Assembly: GCF_050870875.2 (NCBI RefSeq)
Contig: NZ_CP194041.2
Location: 4,712,001 to 4,776,000, forward strand
Source of the DNA: Agarivorans sp050870875
GTDB lineage: Bacteria > Pseudomonadota > Gammaproteobacteria > Enterobacterales > Celerinatantimonadaceae
DNA length: 64,000 nt
Direction of reading: 5' to 3'
Part shown: piece after piece, positions 57,474 through 64,000 of the stretch
Position numbering within the stretch: position 1 is the first letter of the stretch
How the letters are laid out: each line of letters starts with the position of its first letter
Program-made: the position numbers and the translations under genes
The notes under the pieces: generated by a model
Told to the model about the DNA's origin: nothing
The model's database searches: none
Seen by the model: only the letters and a program-made list of their open reading frames with translations

Positions 57474-58642
57474 TGTTTAAAGTTCTGATTTTATTGACCT
57501 GCTTAGCCTTAGGTTTAGCTCTGGGGCCACAACTTGCGGGCAACAAAGGCTATGTACTAATCGCTTTTGATAGCTACACCGTTGAGATGTCGGTAACCAG
57601 TGCACTATTTGTCAGCTTTATCTGTTTCTGTATTTTATTATTCACAATTTGGCTACTTCGCTGGCTATGGCTAAGCTTTTCTCGCAGTACTAACTGGTGG
57701 GGCGATCGACGCAAACAAAAAGCGATTAGTCATACTCAGCAAGGCATGTTAGCAATGATGCGCGGCGACTATCAGCACGCCGAAAAATTGGTCAGTAAAG
57801 CGGCCACTTATAGCAGCACTCCAGCGTTGAATTATCTAACAGCCGCAGAAGCGGCACAAGAACAAGGACAAGATAAGAAACGCGATCAGTACTTGGAGCA
57901 AGCCACCCGCATGACCAACAATGATAGCGCGGTCCTGATCACCCAAGCCCGTTTACAAATTAAACAACAGAACTTTAGCGCGGCGCTGAATAGCATTGAA
58001 CAGCTCCCTGCCGAAAGTCGTAAACAGGCTCCAGTAAGACGCATGCTATTGCAGATTTTACCCGAATTAGATCAGTGGCAAGCTTATGTTGAATTGCTTC
58101 CTATCGCATATAAGGCCCAGTTGCTTGAAGACTCGCATTACCAAGTTGAATTATCACGTAGTTATCAGGCTCTATTTCTAGAGCTCGCCAATACCCAAGG
58201 CGCCGATAAAGTGGCCGCATATTGGAATGCAATGCCACGTAAACAAAAAAAATCGATGACGATTGCTGCTGCTGCCTGCCAAGCTTTAGTCTTATCCGGC
58301 GATAGCGCTGCGGCTTACCAATTACTCGGTGACTTACTCAACAAACATCACGATCCCGAGCTACTCGCAGTCGCAGCAAAATTACAGCTCAGCGACCCTT
58401 ATCCGCTATTACAGCAACTGAAAGGCTTATTACGTAAATCGCCAAATAACGCAGCCTTATTAAACTTGATCGCACAATTATATCTGCAGCAACAACAATG
58501 GCCTGAAGCGAAAGATTACTTTGAGCAAAGTATTAATATTGTCGCCAGTCGCGAATCTTACCAAGGCCTCGCCGAAAGCTATCGACAACTGGAAGAGCCG
58601 CAACAAGCGATGGATTACTATCGTCAAGCCTTGACGATGTAG
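57473..58642 (+). CDS. hemY: HemY inner-membrane TPR protein
   Basis: HemY of gammaproteobacteria is an inner-membrane tetratricopeptide protein thought to organise late haem synthesis; it is unrelated to the Bacillus protoporphyrinogen oxidase HemY. The 389-residue protein has membrane helices near residues 1-20 and 43-66, the WWGDRRKQKAISHTQQGMLAMMRGDYQHAEKL segment and TPR repeats in the C-terminal half. Its ATG overlaps the hemX stop (TAATG). Confidence 0.93.
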   Translation: MFKVLILLTCLALGLALGPQLAGNKGYVLIAFDSYTVEMSVTSALFVSFICFCILLFTIWLLRWLWLSFSRSTNWWGDRRKQKAISHTQQGMLAMMRGDYQHAEKLVSKAATYSSTPALNYLTAAEAAQEQGQDKKRDQYLEQATRMTNNDSAVLITQARLQIKQQNFSAALNSIEQLPAESRKQAPVRRMLLQILPELDQWQAYVELLPIAYKAQLLEDSHYQVELSRSYQALFLELANTQGADKVAAYWNAMPRKQKKSMTIAAAACQALVLSGDSAAAYQLLGDLLNKHHDPELLAVAAKLQLSDPYPLLQQLKGLLRKSPNNAALLNLIAQLYLQQQQWPEAKDYFEQSINIVASRESYQGLAESYRQLEEPQQAMDYYRQALTM

Positions 58643-58654
58643 TTCCGTCAACCC

Positions 58655-58677
58655 AAAAAGGCGAGCATGTGCTCGCC
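58655..58677 (-). terminator. Terminator after fre
   Basis: Stem GGCGAGC / GCTCGCC (58660-58666 and 58671-58677) with a four-base loop; the minus strand follows with TTTTT. It may also serve the convergent hemY transcript. Confidence 0.8.
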
Positions 58678-58696
58678 GCTTATGCCCAACAAACCA

Positions 58697-59392
58697 CTAA
58701 ATAAATTCGTAGGCATCGCCATGCAATTGTGCCAAGGGTAAGCCTTGTTCAACAAAGGCGCTCCGGGCTACATCGGCCATTTCAAAACGGCCAGCAATAT
58801 ACACTTCTAAATTGCTCATATCCGAAAAGTCTTCTAAAACAGCTTGGTGCACCAGGCCTTTTTTTCCGGTCCATTGTGGCACAGCATGCTCTAATACCGG
58901 CACAAAGGTCACCTGATCTAATTCTGCCCACTGATAAGCCAACTCATGTAAGTACAGCCCCCCTAAATTGCGGCCGCCCCAATATAAGTAAATTTGCCGC
59001 TCTTGCTCACTGTCGATCAGATGCTCAATAATAGACTTCGCATAGGAGAAGCCCGTTCCGCCAACCATGATCAAGACCGGACGTTGGCAATTATCATCGA
59101 AACCAGCATGCCCAAAGGGCATTTCAATTTCTATTTCACCACTGCTTTTGAGCTTATCGATGACTTGTCGGGCGTAAGGGTTTCCTTCAGGCGCACCGAT
59201 GTGTAGCTCATACACTTCACTCTGCTCTGGCGAACTGGCTAATGAAAAGGGTCGCTTATCATCTTCCGCCATCACAATTTGTAAGTACTGACCAGCGATA
59301 AAACTTTGCGATTCTTCTGGATGTAATTCGACATTAAAAATGTCATCTAAAATCGGTGCCACCGATGCAACCTTACAGCTAATGCGCTTCAT
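58697..59392 (-). CDS. fre: NAD(P)H-flavin reductase
   Basis: Fre reduces free flavins and supports iron release and ribonucleotide reductase activation. The 231-residue protein has the flavin-binding RPFSLASSP, the nucleotide-binding MVGGTGFSYAKSIIEHL, YWGGRNL and the C-terminal YIAGRFEMADVARSAF and GDAYEFI. The ATG at 59392 has GGGGA upstream and matches E. coli Fre (233 residues); an upstream in-frame start at 59422 is not supported. It follows ubiD on this strand, as in E. coli. Confidence 0.95.
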   Translation of the reverse strand: MKRISCKVASVAPILDDIFNVELHPEESQSFIAGQYLQIVMAEDDKRPFSLASSPEQSEVYELHIGAPEGNPYARQVIDKLKSSGEIEIEMPFGHAGFDDNCQRPVLIMVGGTGFSYAKSIIEHLIDSEQERQIYLYWGGRNLGGLYLHELAYQWAELDQVTFVPVLEHAVPQWTGKKGLVHQAVLEDFSDMSNLEVYIAGRFEMADVARSAFVEQGLPLAQLHGDAYEFI

Positions 59393-59486
59393 ATTTTCCC
59401 CTTTTAATCTTCTCGATCTCATGTATCGCCTACTTCACCAACGATACAACCGGTTAGCCTAACAGATATAAATCCCCTTCCCCTGG

Positions 59487-59510
59487 GTACTAAACGGAAA
59501 CGTTTAGTAC
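59487..59510. repeat. 24-base perfect palindrome with GAAA loop between ubiD and fre
   Basis: GTACTAAACG-GAAA-CGTTTAGTAC has 10-bp exact arms. There is no T-run, so it is not a standard terminator. It lies about 95 bases upstream of fre and could be an operator or a stable RNA hairpin. Confidence 0.6.
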
Positions 59511-59633
59511 GACAACCGAAGCTAAGCAAGTCAATGACGGGTTGGCTGCAAAATTTAAGCAGGCAGGAAATTAATTTGCAATGACTCAGTATAACCCTTT
59601 ACGCCATCAATGTAGTGTCCGTATATTTAACAA

Positions 59634-61100
59634 TTAGTCTATGCCTAATTGTTGCCAAATACTATCCACGCGCTGTTTCACTTCTGGCGTCATTTCAATT
59701 ACTTCCCCCCACTCTCGAGTTGTTTCACCGGGCCATTTATTGGTCGCATCGAGACCCATTTTTGATCCTAAACCGGAGATGGGCGAAGCAAAATCTAAAT
59801 AATCAATAGGCGTGTGATCGATCAAAGTGGTATCGCGACTCGGGTCCATGCGCGTAGTGATCGCCCAAATCACATCCTGCCAGCAGCGTGCGTTCACATC
59901 ATCATCACAAACAATTACAAACTTGGTGTACATGAATTGACGCAAATAAGACCATACCCCTAACATCACTCGTTTGGCATGCCCCGGATACTGTTTCTTA
60001 ATGGTAATCACTGCCATACGGTAGGAGCAACCTTCTGGCGGAAGGTAGAAATCAACAATCTCTGGAAATTGCTTTTGTAAAATCGGCACAAACACTTCGT
60101 TCAAGGCGAGCCCAAGTACAGCGGGCTCATCTGGCGGGCGTCCAGTGTAGGTACTATGATAGATCGGCTCCTGACGCATGGTGATGTGGGTGATGGTGAA
60201 CACCGGAAACTCATCCACTTCATTGTAATAACCAGTATGGTCACCATAGGGCCCTTCTAGTGCATTGTCCCCCGGCATCAGGTAGCCTTCTAAAACAATC
60301 TCTGCACTCGCGGGCACCTCTAAGTCATTACTAATACATTGCACTGTTTCGGTTCGACTACCACGTAATAAACCCGCAAAAGCATATTCTGAAAGCGTAT
60401 CCGGTACCGGTGTCACAGCACCTAAAATCGTCGCCGGATCGGCTCCCAAGGCAACTGCCACCGGATAGGGCTTGCCCGGATTCAGTTCTTGAAACTCACG
60501 AAAATCGATAGCGCCTCCGCGATGAGAAAGCCAACGCATAATCAACTTATTTTTGGCTAACTTTTGCTGACGATAGATACCCAGATTTTGTCGTTTTTTA
60601 TAGGGGCCGCGGGTAATGGTTAAACCCCAGGTAACCAAAGGTGCCACATCGCCCGGCCAACAATGTTGGATCGGCAATTTATCTAAATCAACCTCATCGC
60701 CACTCCAGACCACTTCCTGACAAGGTGCGCTGCGTAGCTTCTTGGTGGGCATGTTGAGTACTTGCTTAAAAATCGGCAACTTTTCCCAAAGTTCTTTCAG
60801 CCCTTTAGGTGGCTCAGGTTCTTTCAAATAAGACAGCCAGGTTCCCACTTCACGCAAGGCTGATACCGACTCTTGCCCCATGCCTAAAGCAACCCGCTCC
60901 GGAGTACCAAATAGATTGCCTAATACCGGCATACTATGGCCCTTCACATTTTCAAATAACAAGGCTGGACCGCCGGCTTTTAAGGTACGGTCACAAATTT
61001 CGGTCATTTCGAATTCAGTCGACACTTCAACGGTAATCCGTTTCAGCTCGCCGCGCTGCTCGAGCAAACCAATAAAATCTCGTAAATCTTTATATTTCAT
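59634..61100 (-). CDS. ubiD: 4-hydroxy-3-polyprenylbenzoate decarboxylase
   Basis: UbiD is the prenylated-FMN decarboxylase of ubiquinone synthesis. The 488-residue protein has the conserved start MKYKDLRDFIGLLEQRGELKRI, the prFMN-binding NLGIYRQQ, and the catalytic E-x4-R-x-E-type segment around ALEGPYGDHTGYYN and FPEIVDFYLPPEGCSYRMAVITI. Length equals the usual 490 or so. It is upstream of fre with a 240-base gap. Confidence 0.96.
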   Translation of the reverse strand: MKYKDLRDFIGLLEQRGELKRITVEVSTEFEMTEICDRTLKAGGPALLFENVKGHSMPVLGNLFGTPERVALGMGQESVSALREVGTWLSYLKEPEPPKGLKELWEKLPIFKQVLNMPTKKLRSAPCQEVVWSGDEVDLDKLPIQHCWPGDVAPLVTWGLTITRGPYKKRQNLGIYRQQKLAKNKLIMRWLSHRGGAIDFREFQELNPGKPYPVAVALGADPATILGAVTPVPDTLSEYAFAGLLRGSRTETVQCISNDLEVPASAEIVLEGYLMPGDNALEGPYGDHTGYYNEVDEFPVFTITHITMRQEPIYHSTYTGRPPDEPAVLGLALNEVFVPILQKQFPEIVDFYLPPEGCSYRMAVITIKKQYPGHAKRVMLGVWSYLRQFMYTKFVIVCDDDVNARCWQDVIWAITTRMDPSRDTTLIDHTPIDYLDFASPISGLGSKMGLDATNKWPGETTREWGEVIEMTPEVKQRVDSIWQQLGID

Positions 61101-61136
61101 TCAATTAACCTAGTGATGCAAGCCAAAACTGGCCCA

Positions 61137-62039
61137 CTACTGTGATTGCATTTCAATCATAACCATTGCCGCGAGTTCTTGATATTCAGGATCCCGATAC
61201 TGAGTCAAAATGAACTGCGCAGCTGGAGGGTAATTCTGACCTAAGCGAGCTATCGCACTATAAGAGAAATACAATAATTCAGGATTCTCGGCAGCACCTT
61301 TCAACAGCTCAAAAGCCTGTTCCGCTGGCCATTGGGTGCGTAACTTTTCTAATAAAGACACACTGTATTGATCCATCGGTAAACCTAGCACCTCGCGAAT
61401 CGCTTGACTAGAACCGGAACCAACGGCCAAAGCAACCACCACGTGATTATCCGGAAAATACAACTGGCTGGGCATCGTTTTGCGAACATGCCGTAATTGT
61501 GGAGCATCCAACTGGGATAAGGCACGGATCAAATCTAATTGCTGTTCCAGCAACAATGGATTGTTCTTACGGAATACCAAAGACCATTGAAATTGATCGT
61601 GTAATAACTCACTTAAGTAGAATTGTGAACGCTCAGCGGAGAGCTGATTCAAAATAAGACTACGCGCTAGTGCTGGGTAATCATAAGTCGGTCGAATCAC
61701 CTCGTAACCATCAATCACCGCCGATTCTCGAGTCAACGGGCGCTCCGCAGCAAGCTTTAATAACCAATTTTTTAAGGTTTGATTGGGTACATGGTGGTTT
61801 TGATGTAAATAACGCAAGCTTTCATACAATAAAGCTTCACGATGTTCAGGAAGTAATTGAGGTAATAAATCAATCACCCAAGCGGGCTGATTTTGCATCA
61901 AAGCATCAACGCTTCGAAGTAAAATAGTTAACGGTACTTGAGGGTGAATAGCTGAAGAAGGAGGATTCGGACCTTGCTGTTCGGCATGGGCAAGTAGCGG
62001 GTAACTAAGGATTAAAACAAACAGTAAGCGTTTTATCAT
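61137..62039 (-). CDS. Periplasmic protein of unknown function downstream of rho
   Basis: I do not recognise this 300-residue protein. A signal peptide (about 1-19, ending AHA) indicates export. The rest is helical, with paired-helix spacing that resembles HEAT-like repeats, for example the LLPEHREALLYESLRYLHQN, ESAVIDGYEVIRPTYDYPALARSLIL and QAFELLKGAAENPELLYFSYSAIARLG stretches. It begins directly after a strong hairpin that follows rho, and no ribosome site is evident before the ATG. Confidence 0.7.
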   Translation of the reverse strand: MIKRLLFVLILSYPLLAHAEQQGPNPPSSAIHPQVPLTILLRSVDALMQNQPAWVIDLLPQLLPEHREALLYESLRYLHQNHHVPNQTLKNWLLKLAAERPLTRESAVIDGYEVIRPTYDYPALARSLILNQLSAERSQFYLSELLHDQFQWSLVFRKNNPLLLEQQLDLIRALSQLDAPQLRHVRKTMPSQLYFPDNHVVVALAVGSGSSQAIREVLGLPMDQYSVSLLEKLRTQWPAEQAFELLKGAAENPELLYFSYSAIARLGQNYPPAAQFILTQYRDPEYQELAAMVMIEMQSQ

Positions 62040-62047
62040 CGGAAATG

Positions 62048-62073
62048 AAACTGGCCGCGGTGGCGGCCAGTTT
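62048..62073 (-). terminator. Hairpin between rho and the periplasmic protein gene
   Basis: An 11-bp perfect GC-rich stem (62048-62058 / 62063-62073) with a four-base loop lies 5 bases past the rho stop. The tail on the minus strand (TTTCATTTCC) is only weakly T-rich, and the ATG of the next gene begins 9 bases past the stem. Confidence 0.65.
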
Positions 62074-62077
62074 ACGC

Positions 62078-63343
62078 CTATTTTTTCTGGGCTTTCATCG
62101 CATCGAAAAACTCATCATTAGTCTTAGACATTGAGAGCTTATCAATCAAGAACTCCATCGCGCCTGTTTCGTCCATTGGATGCACAATCTTCCGTAGGAT
62201 CCACATCTTCTGCAGTTCATCACCACTGGCAAGTAACTCTTCACGACGAGTACCAGAACGATTGATATCAATCGCTGGATAAACACGTTTTTCGGCAATC
62301 TTACGGCTTAAGTGTAATTCCATATTACCGGTACCCTTAAACTCTTCGTAGATGACTTCATCCATTTTTGAGCCGGTATCAACCAGGGCGGTGGCAATAA
62401 TAGTTAAGCTGCCACCTTCTTCAACGTTACGCGCAGCACCAAAGAAGCGCTTCGGACGATGGAGCGCGTTGGCATCCACACCACCGGTAAGTACCTTGCC
62501 TGAAGAAGGAATCACGGTATTGTAGGCTCGCGCTAAACGAGTGATAGAATCAAGCAGAATAATCACGTCTTTCTTGTGCTCAACCAAACGCTTGGCTTTC
62601 TCAATCACCATATCGGCAACCTGTACATGACGGCTTGCAGGTTCATCAAAGGTAGAAGCAATCACTTCTCCGCGAACCAAGCGTCGCATCTCGGTAACTT
62701 CTTCTGGACGCTCATCGATCAACAACACAATCAGCTCACACTCGGGATGATTAAAAGCCACATTTTGTGCAATATTTTGCAGCAACATGGTTTTACCCGC
62801 TTTAGGAGGCGCAACAATCAAACCACGTTGCCCTTTCCCTATCGGCGAGGCCAAATCTAAAACTCGTGCAGTAATATCTTCTGTGGAACCATTACCGCGT
62901 TCCATGCGCATCCGTTTAGTGGCATGTAAAGGCGTAAGGTTTTCAAAGAGGATTTTGTTACGAGAGTTTTCAGGTTTATCGTGGTTTACTTGACCAATCT
63001 TTAGCAAAGCAAAATAACGCTCACCTTCTTTCGGCGGTCGAATCTTACCTTCCACGGTATCACCAGTTCGCAGGTTAAAACGGCGAATTTGGCTAGGCGA
63101 AACGTAAATATCATCAGGGCCAGCCAGGTAAGAACTGTCTGCACTGCGCAAAAAGCCAAAGCCATCCTGCAGAATTTCGAGAACACCATGTCCAAAAATG
63201 GCTTCCCCGCTTTTCGCGTGAGCCTTGAGGATCGAGAAGATAATATCTTGCTTACGCAGACGGGCCAGATTTTCTAAGCCCATCGATTCGCCTAGCGTAA
63301 TCAGTTCATGGACCGGGGTATTTTTTAGCTCAGTTAAATTCAT
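62078..63343 (-). CDS. rho: Transcription termination factor Rho
   Basis: Rho is the hexameric RNA helicase that ends untranslated transcripts. The 421-residue protein begins MNLTELKNTPVHELITLGESMGL, has the primary RNA-binding domain (GFLRS, YVSPSQIRRFNLRTGD), the P-loop APPKAGKTMLLQ, the Walker B LIVLLIDERPEEV, Q-loop and R-loop. It is downstream of trxA with a 200-base leader, as in E. coli, where that leader mediates autoregulation. Confidence 0.98.
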   Translation of the reverse strand: MNLTELKNTPVHELITLGESMGLENLARLRKQDIIFSILKAHAKSGEAIFGHGVLEILQDGFGFLRSADSSYLAGPDDIYVSPSQIRRFNLRTGDTVEGKIRPPKEGERYFALLKIGQVNHDKPENSRNKILFENLTPLHATKRMRMERGNGSTEDITARVLDLASPIGKGQRGLIVAPPKAGKTMLLQNIAQNVAFNHPECELIVLLIDERPEEVTEMRRLVRGEVIASTFDEPASRHVQVADMVIEKAKRLVEHKKDVIILLDSITRLARAYNTVIPSSGKVLTGGVDANALHRPKRFFGAARNVEEGGSLTIIATALVDTGSKMDEVIYEEFKGTGNMELHLSRKIAEKRVYPAIDINRSGTRREELLASGDELQKMWILRKIVHPMDETGAMEFLIDKLSMSKTNDEFFDAMKAQKK

Positions 63344-63508
63344 AATGGTGAGTATTCAGTTTTGTCGAAATAGACTGACGGCAGAGTGAGTTAGATATAG
63401 TAGAGATGCTTACTCGACTGTTCAGTCGGCCAAGAGATAGCCTTAAATAACAGGCGTAGGAAAATTCGAAAGTAAAATTAGCACTATTGTGAAGAAAGAT
63501 CCAGCAAA
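63344..63508 (-). promoter_or_regulatory. rho leader region
   Basis: A leader of about 165 bases lies between the trxA terminator and the rho start. In E. coli the corresponding leader is a site of Rho-dependent autogenous attenuation. An open frame that overlaps it begins with GTG and lacks a ribosome site, so it is probably not a gene. Confidence 0.4.
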
Positions 63509-63533
63509 AGCAGGCAACGAATGTCGACCTGCT
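63509..63533 (-). terminator. Probable trxA terminator
   Basis: A six-base-pair stem AGCAGG / CCTGCT (63509-63514 / 63528-63533) with an A-rich stretch on its lower side, giving TTTT on the minus strand. The loop is long, so strength is uncertain. Confidence 0.45.
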
Positions 63534-63543
63534 CACATAGTTA

Positions 63544-63870
63544 CTACAGGTTTTCGTCTAAAAACGCTGTTAATTGTGCTTTAGACAGCGCACCAACTTT
63601 AGTTGCAGCCACTTTGCCATCTTTAAATAACAATAAAGTAGGGATCCCGCGAATACCAAACTTGGGCGGAGTCGCCGCATTTTGATCAATATTCAACTTA
63701 CCTACGGTAACTTTGCCTGCGTATTCTTCAGCAACTTCATCGAGGATCGGTGCAATCATTTTGCACGGTCCACACCATTCAGCCCAAAAGTCTACTAATA
63801 CAGGTGTGCTTGCATTTAGTACGTCTGCCTCGAAACTATCGTCACTCAGCTGAACTAATTTGTCGCTCAT
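63544..63870 (-). CDS. trxA: Thioredoxin 1
   Basis: This is a 108-residue redox protein with the active site WCGPCK at about residues 32-37, the cis-proline in RGIPTLLLF and FWAEW before the active site. It reduces disulphides in ribonucleotide reductase and other targets. It is upstream of rho as in E. coli; the rhlB gene expected divergently upstream would lie beyond the window edge. Confidence 0.97.
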   Translation of the reverse strand: MSDKLVQLSDDSFEADVLNASTPVLVDFWAEWCGPCKMIAPILDEVAEEYAGKVTVGKLNIDQNAATPPKFGIRGIPTLLLFKDGKVAATKVGALSKAQLTAFLDENL

Positions 63871-64000
63871 GTATTACTCCAAATATTCTCTGCTATCTAT
63901 ATAGATAATGTACCCGACTATTTGAAATGATCCGACTAATGAATGCAAGCCCAAGCTCATTCCAAGGCAATCTAAGCTACTACCAATTAACATAAGTAAA

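Noticed and set aside
63330..63536. 68-codon frame in the rho leader
   Set aside because: A GTG start without ribosome site and a composition unlike a protein; it overlaps the probable trxA terminator.

Overview
The window looks like a chromosomal segment of a marine-type, flagellated gammaproteobacterium. The gene order (hemCDXY / cyaA / cyaY / lptM / lysA / dapF / DUF484 / xerC / yigB / uvrD, polA-spf-engB, yrdA-aroE-hemF-tsaC, fre-ubiD, rho-trxA) is the conserved backbone of Enterobacterales, Vibrionales and Alteromonadales. A FlgT homologue (H-ring of sodium-driven polar flagella), two TGGCA-N-TTGC sigma-54 promoters and a perfect sigma-28 promoter favour the Vibrio/Aeromonas/Alteromonadales side. 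A Motilimonas- or Celerinatantimonas-like genus is only a guess; I cannot run a 16S search.

Layout. 1-550: the end of a malic enzyme. 726-3685: a three-gene TRAP transporter of the 2-oxo-acid (TakP) type, divergent from a Cache-domain histidine kinase and a LuxR-type response regulator (3929-5979). 6034-8862: a small unannotated protein, a FapA/DUF342 protein and an HdeD-like membrane protein. 8920-11502: a subtilase lipoprotein. 11788-14504: a flgH-flgT-unknown operon behind tandem sigma-54 promoters. A 1.1 kb gene-free stretch follows, carrying a sigma-28 promoter directed towards a chemoreceptor (15608-17221). 17366-22928: a complete rRNA operon on the minus strand (promoters P1 and P2, 16S, tRNA-Glu, 23S, 5S), followed by a terminator, a decayed 5S tail and a second terminator.

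23217-34724 holds yrdA, DUF1488, elaA-like, aroE, maoP, hemF, tsaC, znuBC/znuA, hemN, DUF2489, yihI, a methyltransferase, cytochrome c4 and engB. 35233-35334 is Spot 42 RNA, beside polA as in E. coli. 38659-63870 holds selO with a small overlapping partner, recQ, yigI, an AbiTii-like protein, rarD, uvrD, the dapF/xerC cluster, lysA, lptM, cyaY, cyaA, hemCDXY, fre, ubiD, a periplasmic protein of unknown function, rho and trxA.

Themes. Haem and siroheme synthesis is represented by hemC, hemD, hemX, hemY, hemF and hemN, which gives both aerobic and anaerobic coproporphyrinogen oxidases. Zinc uptake (znuABC) is joined end to end with tsaC and hemF. Carbon sensing is represented by the TRAP/two-component locus, cyaA and Spot 42. 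No insertion sequence, prophage, CRISPR array or integrase other than housekeeping XerC was seen. The least explained parts are the sigma-54 flgH-flgT-unknown operon, the gene-free sigma-28 region, a minus-strand terminator between engB and Spot 42, and several strong palindromes in intergenic regions.
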